Assembly: GCA_018136815.1 (NCBI GenBank)
Contig: CM030932.1
Location: 3,274,614-3,338,613 of the forward strand
Length of the DNA stretch: 64,000 nt
Source: Isochrysis galbana
Lineage: Eukaryota > Haptophyta > Isochrysidales > Isochrysidaceae
Direction: 5' to 3'
In this document: one piece after another, positions 21,876 to 32,301 of the stretch
Layout of the letters: each line of letters starts with the position of its first letter
How positions within the stretch are numbered: position 1 is the first letter of the stretch
Made by a program: the position numbers and the translations under genes
Notes under the pieces: generated by a model
Told to the model about the DNA's origin: nothing
Databases searched by the model: none
The model's input: only the letters and a program-made list of their open reading frames with translations

Positions 21876-22554
21876 TTGGCCCCTGCGGACAGGCCCCCCA
21901 CAGGCACCCTAGCAGCCCCCCCCCGGCGCGGGCACCCTAGCAGCCCCCCCTCGTCGCGGATGCGCAGCTCGCTTGCGACTCTGTAGCCTCTCGCCCTCGA
22001 CGATTCAATGCCTCACAGCCTTTCGACGGCCGGCTTCGTCGCACAAGAGTGGCGACACGAACAGAGGATTGCCCCGAGTTACAAGGGGAATCACGAGTGG
22101 AGCGCGGAGAGATGCGCGAGAGGATGGCAGCCGGCGACGATAGAGAGGAGGCGAGGAGGATGGCTGGCTGACGCCCGGGGGGGGGGGGACGGGCGGGGGA
22201 GGGAGAGGGGGGGGGGAAGGAGAGAAGAAATGAATCCTCTTCCTAGAAGATCCTGCCCGCCCTGCCTCCCGCCGCCTCCTCGCCCCCGCCCCTCTCCCTT
22301 CTTTCCTCTCTCCCTCTCCCTCTCTTTCCTCGCCGTCCGGAAGCCGCTCAGCACTCTTCCCTTGGGTGGAGGAAGGGGGGAGCTGTTCTCACCTAGACTC
22401 GCAGCTCTCTCACGCTCCTTCGCAGGGCCCGCCGCTCGCACCTCGCGTCGTCCCCGGGCGCTTGATGCGGCAGCGGCAGAGCCCCGCCCGCCGGCTGCCG
22501 AGGCTCGAGCAGCACACCAAGGCAGCACGGGCCTCGGCGCGGAGTGTCCTCGAA

Positions 22555-23148
22555 ATGAGCGAGGACTCGATCGACGAGGTCGACGGCGAGGTGCTCGTCC
22601 GGCCCCCCCGCGTCGAGATGAGCGAGTTCTCGATCGATGATGTGAAGGGCGAGGTCCTTGTGCGTCCACCTCGAACGAGACACCAGCTGCGAGGGCCAGC
22701 CACGCTGTGGAATGCGCTTCGCATCGCGGTGGAGGTCTACACCGCCCCGAGTGCCCCCTCTACACTTGACTACCTGGGACTACTCCTCTTTTTCTTCTCG
22801 TTTCTCAAAGTGCCTGAACTGACCGCCAGCCTCGCTCCAGCCATCGTCCTCATGTTGCGCGGCTTCATTAGCGTGGCGCGCGGCTTGCGTGACCCATTTT
22901 TATTAGCCACACTTATGGATGTGGCGATGCTCGTAGCCCTCGTCTGCACCAACGGGCCGCCAGGGCCCTCGTCACTGGCGGGCTTGCGCCGCGCGCCATC
23001 TATCTACAGCGGCGCCTGGCAACACCTTCTGTACCCGTGCAACCCAGAGAGCTCGACACGGAAGGTGCGAGCCGCGTGTCGTTTCACCTTGCTGCTTAGT
23101 ATTGTAGTTGGCCTCTACACCGCTGCTCCAGTCAGCTGGTTCGGATGA
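22555..23148 (+). CDS. Hypothetical membrane protein with N-terminal repeat
   Basis: A 197-residue ORF starting at the ATG in front of a duplicated acidic motif: MSEDSIDEVDGEVLVRPPR is followed by a second near-copy, EMSEFSIDDVKGEVLVRPPR. Then come two hydrophobic segments close together (LDYLGLLLFFFSFL and LTASLAPAIVLML), a third (LATLMDVAMLVALVC) and a fourth near the C-terminus (FTLLLSIVVGLYTAA), so about four membrane spans with an acidic N-terminal tail. The frame is open upstream without a Met context I prefer. Family unknown. The repeat at DNA level is diverged, so it is not an assembly artefact. Could have additional 5' exons. Confidence 0.5.
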   Translation: MSEDSIDEVDGEVLVRPPRVEMSEFSIDDVKGEVLVRPPRTRHQLRGPATLWNALRIAVEVYTAPSAPSTLDYLGLLLFFFSFLKVPELTASLAPAIVLMLRGFISVARGLRDPFLLATLMDVAMLVALVCTNGPPGPSSLAGLRRAPSIYSGAWQHLLYPCNPESSTRKVRAACRFTLLLSIVVGLYTAAPVSWFG

Positions 23149-23389
23149 GACTGCACCGCTCCAGCCATTGGGCATGTTCCGTGGAGCTGGCCGTCCAAAA
23201 CCACATGCCCTCCACTCACGTCACTCACGCCTCAATTTGTGCATATGAGGTGCAAGCGCGCTGCATGCTGCTCACATGGTGCTTGATTTCCCGTGGCATG
23301 GTGTGTGCACCTGCGTGGATGTTAGTCACCGGCGTGCCTGTTCATGTGGCCGGTGTGTGTGTACCATCGCCGTCGGGTAAACCGCATGG

Positions 23390-23536
23390 GATGGCCAAAG
23401 CAGCTGCATGCTTGACCGCTCCGGGATTGGGACGAGCCGCAAGGCAAGTGTGAGGGAGTGATAAGCGATGCGGGCGCGGCTGCTTACTAGTTATGCAGGG
23501 TCGCGCGCGCGGCGAGAATATTAAGAAGTTTTTTAG
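23390..23536 (-). repeat. Dispersed repeat fragment, also at 49736-49855
   Basis: Shares GACGAGCCGCAAGGCA, then GCAGGGTCGCGCGCGCGGCG and AGA-AT-AAGAA followed by a T run with 49736-49855. Read on the other strand, the word order is also seen at 36888-37000 and 24124-24260, where the A-run/CTTCTAATATTCT end leads into a longer element. Confidence 0.65.
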
Positions 23537-23787
23537 CTGCTCTGAATTGTGCCCTCTTCACCCTCTTGGCGACGGCCGCGCTGATGGGCGTCAAACAAAG
23601 GGATTGGGATCGGGGTTGGGCCGTGACCACCGCGCTCTATATCCTTTTCTCCTCGCTCCTCGTACTTTGGAGACTGAAATTCTACCGCTTCTCCAAGACC
23701 AAGACAGGCAAGATGTTACTGATTATGATTACGGACTCGGGAGGCGGAGGAGATGTTGCAAAAAGCCGCGCGCTCAAGGAGAAGTAA
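23537..23787 (+). CDS. Small two-span membrane protein, 3' exon
   Basis: An 83-codon open segment preceded by a splice-acceptor-like TTTTTTAG and ending at 23787. It encodes ALNCALFTLLATAALMGV, a short polar turn (KQRDWDRG), a second span WAVTTALYILFSSLLVLW, then a basic tail. Two hydrophobic helices with a short loop resemble small ER or V-ATPase assembly proteins such as VMA21 in topology only. An internal ATG at 23584 would give a shorter product lacking most of the first span, so an upstream exon is more likely but was not found. Family not identified. Confidence 0.4.
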
Positions 23788-24123
23788 ACCCTGCCCACAC
23801 CCACACCCCTCTTTTCCTTTTCTCCTTTTGGGGGGAGGGTGAGGGGCGGGGTAGGAAATATACCCGAGATGTGGGGGTGTCAGCGAAAAAAAGCAAACCT
23901 GAGGTTGAGGTTGCGGTCCGTTGCGGCCTCTTGGCAAGAGGGCATGATCCATAGATAAGGACCCACCCACTCCTGTGCATGCAGCAGCTTCATATCGCAT
24001 ATCGCGGTGGTGCCCAGCAGCCAGCAGGCAACAATAAGGTGTCGGTTGAGAGGTAGCAGGTATCGGTATCGGGTACCGGGTCCGTAGTAGGTGTAAGTGT
24101 AAAATTTTTATATTCAGATGTGT

Positions 24124-24905
24124 TTTTTTATAAAAAAACCTTCTAATATTCTTACCGCACTCGCGGCGAATGGAACCACTACCTACTACACGTAGCACGT
24201 AGCATACTTTCTACACCCCCACTCCCCGGGCCCTTCTCCCCCGCCATCAGGCGGCTCCCCCCGTACACTACTAGGGGGATAGGGGTGAAGGGCTTAGATA
24301 TGGTCCGGTGGCCCGCGCCCCCCCCCGGTGATCTTTCCTCCCCTTCCTCCTGTGTCTCCGAGTGGGCGGCCGACTCTGTCCCGACTTATCCTGTAAACAG
24401 GTGCGGGACTTACCAATTTTCCGGTGAGCGGAGCTCTCGCTCCGCCCCCCCCCTTCTCCGCGCTCTCTCTCCCCTCTCCTGCGGCACGCGCGATGGCGCG
24501 CCTGCGGCAGGCCTGCAGCTGCCCTCTGGCGGCCCCTGGAGGCTCCTGGAGGCCAGCTCTGGGGGCAGAGGAGGCTGGGGCTGGGCCCTGGCCTCCCCTG
24601 CCTCTCCCTCGCTGGCGCTCCTGGGCCTCTGGGGCCCCCACTCTGCACCTGTCTGCCTGTCGACCAGGGGGGGAGGGGGGGTTGGAGCGATGGGCTGGCC
24701 ACGGCAGGCCAGGACGCGCGAGGCAGGCGTGCCTGCCAGGGAGAGAGTGGGTCAGCAGGGCAGTGGCCTCCTGGCAAGCCATCAGGCGTGCCAGGAGGAT
24801 GAGTGGTTCCTCCCCCATGCCCCCATGGCAGGGGAGGAGTGGAGAGAGGGGGGGGCTCGTGCCCCCCCATGCGGCAACCAAGTATAAACTTAGTTGATTT
24901 TTTAT
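24124..24905 (+). mobile_element. Longest R1-family element copy
   Basis: Runs from an A-rich AAAAAAACCTTCTAATATTCT start to AAGTATAAACTTAGTTGATT. It includes a C-rich block, GTACACTACTAGGGGG, CCATATCTAAG (reverse strand), CTCCGAGTGGGCGGCCGAC, and the GC-rich body shared with 12175-12611. The segments 24260-24430 and the body recur together, inverted, at 61990-62720. All-frame ORFs are compositional. The autonomous partner is unknown. Confidence 0.75.
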
Positions 24906-25246
24906 AAAGCATTAATAAAGGTATGAGGGGGGAAGCTGAAGGGGAGATCAGGCCCAGGGCTAGGGCGTTGGCTGAGAGATCCCCGTCGTGGGTCGTGGGT
25001 AGTTTACTACTATTAGCCATTAGTAACGGGTACCTTCAAGAAAGTTTTTTTCTACGACAGTATTCAGTATTCTCACCTACCTCTACCTACCCGAACTCGA
25101 ACACCAGCCTTGTCCAAATACCAAATACTGCTCTTGTTCCTATTTGAGAACTAGTAGGGTGCCTCCAAGTGTGAACCCCATACATAATAGAGTACTAAAT
25201 CAGAGAGGCTGGAGTAGTCTGGGAGCCGCCGCGCCTCGCTCGGAGA

Positions 25247-25924
25247 ATGCGCGGCTGCGCCCCTCCGCCCTTGCTTCTGCTGCTCGCGCTGCTCGTGAGA
25301 GCAGGCGCGTCACTACTGGGCGTGGGCAGCCGAGCCATCCAGTCACCATGGCGCCTGTCCCCACCCCGCGCTTCGCTTAGTGGCGAACGGCGGACGACCA
25401 TCAGCCTTGACATAGACCTGGGCCCGTCTGGCGAACCAAAGGGAGTCAACCGAATCAACTTTACGCCGCTGCTGCCCGACTCGGAGATCTTCGTGCTGGA
25501 GCTTGGATTACCTCTCGGCATGTTAATTCGGGTCGTCGACGATGGCGGTGGCTCCATTGCTGGCACGTGGTTCCAGAACACACGCGTCGTCGTCGAGGAT
25601 GCCCTCCCTGGGTTTTCAGCATGCAAGAGGGTGAAGAAGGGCGACTTGGTGCGGGCCGTCTCGGCGTATCGTCCGGTTATGGTGGCGCCCGAGGGCTTTT
25701 CGGCCTGGCGACAGCTTACCTCGTATACCCCAGTCGGAGAGATGCAGCTCCGGCGCCTAATCTTCAAAACCGAGGGGGCCTCTTATGAGGATGTTCGAGA
25801 TGCGATAAAGTCGCACAACGAGGGTAACAGGATCGCCACACTCGTCATTGAGAGGGCGAGAACGAACAATTTTCCCGATTCTCAAAATGCCAACACGGCT
25901 GGTGGTGCTGGAGCAAAAAACTAG
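25247..25924 (+). CDS. PDZ-like protein with targeting leader
   Basis: A single-exon ORF of 225 residues. The first 22 residues (MRGCAPPPLLLLLALLVRAGA) form a good signal peptide with an AGA-S cleavage region. Residues 23-50 are Ser/Arg/Pro-rich without acids, like the transit-peptide half of a bipartite plastid leader in secondary-plastid algae. The mature part contains the LELGLPLGMLIRVVDDGGG, FQNTRVVVEDALPGFSACK and VKKGDLVRAV series, which follows the PDZ pattern (GLGL-like carboxylate loop, two strands, then a xxGDxI/L turn), known in several algal plastid proteins. A C-terminal charged helix follows. Plastid localisation and PDZ fold are inferred. A 27-bp tandem repeat begins 75 bases after the stop. 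Confidence 0.6.
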   Translation: MRGCAPPPLLLLLALLVRAGASLLGVGSRAIQSPWRLSPPRASLSGERRTTISLDIDLGPSGEPKGVNRINFTPLLPDSEIFVLELGLPLGMLIRVVDDGGGSIAGTWFQNTRVVVEDALPGFSACKRVKKGDLVRAVSAYRPVMVAPEGFSAWRQLTSYTPVGEMQLRRLIFKTEGASYEDVRDAIKSHNEGNRIATLVIERARTNNFPDSQNANTAGGAGAKN

Positions 25925-25998
25925 ACATGGGCACTACAGGCACTACTGGAAACACGATCGGAGAGCATGGTGGATGGTGGATGGAGGGACAACGGGGT

Positions 25999-26079
25999 GA
26001 ACGGTGTCATCGAAATCGAGGTTGGGAACGGTGTCATCGAAATCGAGGTTGGGAACGGTGTCATCAAAATCGAGGTTGA
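25999..26079. repeat. Three 27-bp tandem units
   Basis: Three head-to-tail copies of a 27-bp unit starting GAACGGTGTCATCGAAATCG. The first two are identical and the third has two changes. It lies between the PDZ-like gene and the 3' end of MCM3, in a region (25925-26550) with no other feature. Confidence 0.9.
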
Positions 26080-26550
26080 ACTATGAGCGAAGGGAGATTT
26101 AATCATTTTCGTTTGATGCACGTGGACAATCGAAGAAGATATACAGTAGCACACCCCGCCTCCGCCTCCCACACTTTTACACCACATCAATATCACGTAG
26201 CATCAGAGTATAGCCGGTGGACTTCATAAGCGAATGCATTTGCATAAGACCAGCCGCTAGCGCACACCACGAATAGACATTGCGAGGGCCATGTATCTCG
26301 CTGGATACTGCTGGTATACACACACCACATACAAACAAAAGCAGCGGCTTGGTGCATGCATCTCATTCTATCTCATCCTACTGAGGTCGGAGGGAAGGGC
26401 ATGAGACCGCATGGGGAGCCAAGGAGGATGCCCATCGAGTGGTACTGCCAGCCGTATATCGACGGCAGCCGACTTGCTGGCCCTCCTACTCAGATGCTGC
26501 CGTCGTCGCATGTCCGTCACGTCTGCGCCTACAACTCTGCTAGTGACTGC

Positions 26551-29500
26551 TCAAACCCAATGAACGGTATCCATGCTGAGCATGACCTTATTAAGGCGCT
26601 CGAGGTGGGCAAGAGCAAGCTTCACTTCCGCCATAGTGACGGTGCGCTTCTTTGCGCGCATAAGCTCGTAGAACTCCTGCACCGTGCACTCCTCGACCCG
26701 ACTCTGGTGGAAATAGCTGCCGGTAATTTCGAAGGCCAAAGCGAGCGTCCGCTGATCAAGTACTGTGCCGCTGTCATCACCGCCAGTTGCAGGGCTGGCG
26801 CTTGAGTCGCCCTCAGCAGCACGTGAGCGCCGGTGTGCGCTTGACGTCTCTATGTCATCCTGCTGCGCGGGTGCATTGTCGTCGTCGCCATGGCTGCCGT
26901 CATCGTCGTCATCATCGCCACCACCGCCGCCGCCTCCCCCGCCTCCGCCGCCGTGGCCGCCACCCAGCGGATCGTTGCGCTCATGGTCATCCGCATCGGT
27001 GTCTTCATGCAGGATTGCGTATTCCAGCATGGCGATGGCCGCCTTAGCATCCTCCACACTAACGAGGCCACGCAGGTGGCACTTGGCATGCGCTGCCGAG
27101 AGCCGGATCATCGTCTCAAGCGTGCGCGCAGTGACGGGCAGGGTTCGCGCAGCGAGCTGCGAGACGGTGCGGCGCAGGTCAGCGTAAGCATTGACGATGT
27201 AGGCCGCGGCCTCGTCAGACATCTGCGGCGCGCATTTGACCTTCGCGTAATGGATGTACTTCTTCATAAACTCTGGTGTGAGCTGAGGCTGTTCATCGGC
27301 GTAAGGGTCACCAGCAAGGCCACGGATGCTACGCCGCCGTGTGTCCTTTTGCATCCACACATCCGACGTGACACCCTCGGCTCCCACCCCAGCATGTGCG
27401 CCACCGCGTGGCGCATTGCCTCCGGGCCCAGTGGTGAGGGAATGGTGCGCCGGGGGCGCGCAGTGCTGGGAAAGGACATGCCCGGCTACACGCGTGTCCG
27501 AGACCTTGTCCTTCTTGTCGAGGATAACGAACAGTAGGTCGAAACGAGAGAGGAGCGAGTCCGGCATGCCGATGTTGGCCATGGGGGAGAGGTTGCGATC
27601 GTATGAGCCCCAGACGGGGTTGGCGGCGGCGACGACCGAGCAGCGCGCGTTGAGCGATGCGTGCATGCCCGCCTTGGCAATGGTCACTGTTTGCTGCTCC
27701 ATAACCTCATGTAGCGCCACACGATCCGCGTCGATCATCTTATCGAACTCGTCCACGCAGCAAACACCGCGGTCCGCCAGCACCATTGCCCCTGCCTCGA
27801 GCCGCTTAGCGCCGGTCTCAGCGTCCGTGGTCACGGCGGCGGTCAGACCGACCCCCGAGGAGCCGCGACCGGTGGTGGAAATTGCGAGGGGGGCGGTGCG
27901 CATCACTGCGCGGAGCAGCTGGGACTTGGCCGTCGAAGGGTCCCCCAGCATGAGGATGTTGATATCACCACGTAGATGGGTGCCTAGTGAGCATGGGGTG
28001 ACGGCATGTGAACGTTGCGAGGAAACTAGGAGGCAAAATCCGCTGCTGGCGGGGCGAGGCACGACGAGCCGTCGGTGCGATCAATTTCGCTTCCTCGGCG
28101 ACCCTTTGGACACACTCGGCGATCCGCAGCCGCCTCGACATCAAGTGCTCAGACATTGCAAGTGACGACCCGCTAGATGCGGGCCGCAGGTATGCTCCAG
28201 GCGGGGCTCTTACCGTTGGCGAGGTTGCGCTCGGTGCCGCCGAGCAGCATCATGAGCAAAGCTCTCTTCTCGTGGGCATGACCAAAAACGGATGGCGCCA
28301 ACGACTCGGACAGGAGGTTGAGCGTGTCGCTACGGCGTGAGATCTCCTTAATGTGCTTCACATCGTCCTCGGTGAAGGCCGACGAGCCAAGGTGCTTGGT
28401 GAGCAGATGCACCTGAGATGAGCAGGTAGATGGGCAGCCGGAGGGTCGGGATAGCCTGGCCGTCAAGGTACGACCGAAGCAAGCGGGCGAGTCGCTGCTG
28501 CATCAGTCGGCGGGAGGAGGGCATGAGGCGAAAGCAAGCTATTCCAGCGCCAGCCAGCCAGCACGCACTGAGTTGCCTAGGATGATAGTCCGGAAGGTAC
28601 CGCTCGAGTTGGACTTACTGGGCAGCGCGCGATGGATGCCTGACACGTAGAGGCGGTCGCCAGGTTTGGCCGAGTCGACTAGATCTGCCTCAAGCACGAT
28701 CTCGATCGATCGTGGAAGCTGGCCCGGAGGCGCGCGCTCGGGCATCTCTTGCAGATGGATCGTCTGGTGATCCATGTATTCGCAAAGACCGTACTCCGTC
28801 TCGAGAAGGTTGCCCTCGGCATCCTTCGTCGGGTACGCTGAGCCCGTTGCGATACCCGTGAGAGAAGTAAGGTCGCGGTATTCCTTGGTCGTGAAAGACT
28901 TCGTGTTCGGGCACCAGTGCTTTGACATGACCACCTCGGCGAGCGGGGTGGGTAGGCACATGGTGAGCAAGTGAGCTGTGAGGGCTAGCCGCCTGGTGTG
29001 GATGGGAAAAAGCACCCTTGAAGTGCAGAGGCGGATGCTTACCTTGGGGCGGACACTCGAGCACTTAGTGACGATGCCCTCCACGCGCACGATTGAGTTG
29101 AGCAGGGAGGAGCCGAGGCCACGCGGCGAGACGTGATGGGAGCCTGCAGAGTATCGGCCAAGGTTGTTATTTGTATGAAAAGAATGCGAGAACAGTTGGG
29201 GACAGACTCGGATGGAAGATGGTGAGGCATGTGCTACTCAGAAGCCAATGACACCATCTCACATAGACATGGAGCGCAGCGTTCAAGCGTCCAGTGGTCT
29301 GTGCCCATCTATCGCCATTGTGGCGGCATGTGTGCGGCAGCAAGCTGGCAAGTGTGTACCGAATGAGCCGATTACGCCGATGCGGAATTCAGATGCAGCG
29401 CCCTGCTTGGCGTAGGACGGCTCGAAGCTTGTGATGATATCACGCAGCGCCTCCTCGAATGCGGGGAGGAATTCCGCCGGGCGACGCATAAAATTTTGTG

Positions 29501-29848
29501 CAATCTCGCGGTTCCATCCGCGCAGATCGTCGATGTTCAGCATCAGCCGGGTTTGCCCGCTCGAGATCAAGCTGCGGATGGCGGTGTGGTAGCCGCACTG
29601 CCACCGGGAACGAGGGAAACAGGGCATGAGCAGCACGTGCGAGCGGCGTGGCGTGCGCCCACAAAGTGATGTGGCACTGTTGAGGGTGATCGCTGTGCCC
29701 ATCACCGATGGTGCCGTGCCCATTGCGCAACCCTCTCCGCGCATTCACCCTGGCCGAACCACGCTCTATGCGGGGGCGGCGGGGCTGGTCGCCGTTGAAC
29801 CTGCTCGGCAAAGTCGTGAAAGTCGCGCTTCTGCTGTGCTTGCGCCAT
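26551..29848 (-). CDS. MCM3: DNA replication licensing factor MCM3
   Basis: Subunit of the hexameric MCM2-7 replicative helicase, acting at origins and forks in the nucleus. Six exons join in phase: 29848-29801, 29597-29360, 29143-29043, 28934-28569, 28412-28214, 27983-26551 (all GT-AG), giving 794 residues, the usual MCM3 length. The N-terminal domain includes [14 protein letters not shown] and [13 protein letters not shown]. The OB-fold part has [30 protein letters not shown] and [15 protein letters not shown]. The AAA+ core has Walker A GDPSTAKS at 331-338, Walker B VDEF at 394-397, sensor-1 AAANP at 436-440 and arginine-finger SRF at 463-465. [14 protein letters not shown] hairpin and the [18 protein letters not shown] lid are present. 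MCM3-specific features are the lack of a zinc-finger Cys set and a long acidic/Gly linker (about 690-720) before the C-terminal winged helix. Start chosen at the ATG before [11 protein letters not shown]. Confidence 0.95.
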
Positions 29849-30043
29849 TGTTGTCCAGTGCACAACTGGCCGGTCTGGGAGGGGGGGGAAGGGGGAGGCG
29901 CAGTTGCAGGCTGAGAACGCAGCCGCTGGAGGTTGTCCTCTTCCCACTGAAGCGGCGCATCGACGGCCGAGCAGCTCGCGCTTGGGGCTCACCATGCGCC
30001 CATCCCGCTTGCGCTCTATTCTGGCTCACCTCGTAGGCGAGTC

Positions 30044-30199
30044 TTTGGCGCGCTCGGCCGAGGGGGAAGCGGAGAGACGCGAGGCGATGGGGCGCGAGAG
30101 GGCTGTGTTTGGCGCCTTTCGTGCCCGCGCGGGAGAGAGGCCCTCTCCCGCGCGCAGCCGGGCGCGCGGGAAATGGAAGCTCGAGCAAAAGGCGCCAAA
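30044..30199. promoter_or_regulatory. E2F-like sites upstream of MCM3
   Basis: Three TTTGGCGC-type sites lie 200-350 bases before the MCM3 ATG: 30044-30051 (TTTGGCGC), 30108-30116 (TTTGGCGCC) and 30191-30199 on the opposite strand (GGCGCCAAA). The last two are arms of a 14-bp perfect inverted repeat (TGTTTGGCGCCTTT) about 75 bp apart. E2F/DP control of MCM genes at G1/S is conserved in plants, algae and animals, so regulation by E2F is likely. Binding is not shown. Confidence 0.6.
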
Positions 30200-30239
30200 C
30201 AGCAAACCGAGAGAAGAGAGAAGATGTGTCAGAGTCGGA

Positions 30240-30408
30240 GTTTTCTTGTTGTCCTAGTTGAATCCTAGTGCAACCTACTTTTATAAGTGGAGGTTCAATG
30301 GGGGCGCTCTGCGCCCCCTTCACTGGGCACTAACTCCCCTCCGGGGGGGGGCCATCAGTCACTCTCATGCCTTGCCTCCTGGCATGATGCTGGCATGGGC
30401 TGAGCATT
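30240..30408 (-). mobile_element. Terminal fragment of the R-family insertion
   Basis: AACCTACTTTTATAAGTGGAGG, TTCAATGGGGGCGC and the run CTGGGCAC... match, inverted, the right end of the insertion at 47868-48793 (CCCCCATTGACCCCC then ACTTATAAAAGTAGGTT). Together with the tandem unit that follows, this is another copy of that element. Confidence 0.6.
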
Positions 30409-30648
30409 CAACATCCCGACCCAGACCCCTAGTGGGCGCGGGTCAGGACTCGCACTCTCGCACTCCCTTGGCCTGCATGGGCCTGCACTTGCACTTGCAC
30501 TGACCTTCCCCCCTCCTGGTCCTGGTCAACATCCCGACCCAGACCCCTAGTGGGCGCGGGTCAGGACTCGCACTCCCTAGGCCTGCATGGGCATGCACTT
30601 GCACGACTTGCACTGACCTTCCCCCCCCCTCGATCCTGGTCCTGGTCC
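30409..30648. repeat. Tandem duplication of a 118-bp unit
   Basis: Two diverged copies start CAACATCCCGACCCAGACCC at 30409 and 30527 and end in CCTGGTCCTGGT. The core GACCCCTAGTGGGCGCGGG is found, inverted, at about 48640-48660 inside the 926-bp insertion. Confidence 0.85.
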
Positions 30649-31160
30649 CTAGTCCTGGTCACCAGGAGCACGAGGGCGGTACCGCGGCCAGGCAGACAAG
30701 GGAATTTGGGGGGACATCCAAGGCCAAGGCCAGCGAGGCATGCGCTGGAGAGGCAGGAGAGACCACGGGCTGCTGAGCCCCAGCCTCCAACCTCCAATTG
30801 GCTATGACGTAAGTTTTGTTTTGGGTTTTGGAAGGGTAGGGGTAGGGCGGTCAAACAGGGACTTTTTAACTACTAGTAAGGGTTGGGCTGCATTTTTTGA
30901 CCGTGGCGCGATGTTCAGTAAAAAAGCTTGGGGGGGGGCTACCTGACGCTACGAAAATCTTCGCAAAGAAATGGTGCGATTCGCCCCTCCTCTCTCCCCC
31001 TCCGTCACGCGCACTCACGCTCTACCCGTAAAGAATTGGCGGTCGCGCCCACAGGGGGATCGGTTCCTTTATATCTAAGCTACATTCGGCATTTGATTCC
31101 CGCCCGATGCAGCGCCGTGTCGGGCTGCCGACAGTCCGACCACCCCCTGACCCTCTCTCT

Positions 31161-31345
31161 GGCATCAAGTCGCGTTCCGTCAAAAGAGGACCAGGTGATG
31201 AATTTTTTTTTCGCTCAGAACCCTTGTTTTCTTTTTAGGTAGGAATGTCTCACACAATTCCTCCAGTTTATTATTAAGATGAGTACAAAAGCTAATCACA
31301 ACACGTCAATAGCAACTCCCTCCCCCCACATATAGTAACCCCCAG
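31161..31345 (+). mobile_element. IS5-like transposon end, truncated
   Basis: Starts with CAAGTCGCGTTCCGTCAAAAGAGG and matches the 5' flank of the transposase element at 13193-13470 on the other strand over about 180 bp. No transposase follows. 30650-31160 and 31346-32300 hold no supported gene; the ORFs there are compositional. Confidence 0.6.
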
Positions 31346-32301
31346 CTACGCAGGCTGAGTTTTTTTCATCTTTTTCGTCTTTTTCTCACACTCCTCATCG
31401 GTCCCAAGATATCTCGTGGGGGGTCTCTCCGCGCTCCGCGAGGGAAAGGACGCGATCTCGCTCCGAGATTGGCCTCGCGCCTTCCCACGCTGCCCCGCCG
31501 TGCCCTCGGTCCCTCGCCCCCCCCCCGCGGCAGGTTTTTCCTCTCGGCGTGCCATCCGTCGCCTCCGGCCGTTATATTATTCCCCCCCCGCGCGCGCGAG
31601 GTTCTTCTCCTCCGCGCGCGGTTCGTTTCCTCCGGCCGTCGTTCGTTCCCCCCCCCCGCGCACTGTTCCCCCCCATCGCTTCGATTCCTCTCACGATTCC
31701 TTCGATGATTGCCTCCATCTCGTCTGTTCTTCTTCGCGATTCTCGCGGAGGGGGCACCGACGTTTAACGTTAGTTTCGCCGCGTTTTCGGTGAAAGAAAG
31801 GAAGAACGAATGGCACGCGCCTCGCGTCTCGCGTCTTGTTTCGTCGCCCCTTGCTCGTCGCTTGTCTAGAAGGTCTCTCTGCACATCGCCTTCTTCCCCC
31901 CGCGCGAGTTTGGACCTCTCCTCGACCCTCCGCGTTGGCTTCAGCGGACGAGTTTCACTTTAACGATAGTTTGAACCCTTCGTTTGCGTAGTTTTGCGCT
32001 CTCTTTTCCGTATTTCTTCGCGCATGACGAGCGATCGCGACCTCAGCCTTCGCCGCACGGGGAGGGTTTGTTTATCGTATGATTCCGGAGTGTTTACGTT
32101 AGTTTTCTCAGCCCAAGGTCGTTGGGGTTTGGGTTTTTCGTGAGTGGTTTTGTAGTTTTGTAGCAACTTCGTCGGGTCCCACCGTGTTCCCGAGCGAGTC
32201 CCCCCGAGTTCCCGAGTCTATACCCCGAGTCAACGAGTCAATACAAGTCAAGCACGCGCCTGAGCCCCCCCCAGTCGCCTGCCACCACCTCCCACAAGCC
32301 T

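Noticed and set aside
29626-30257. Plus-strand ORFs upstream of MCM3
   Set aside because: Low-complexity and overlapping the MCM3 first exon and promoter; no domain.
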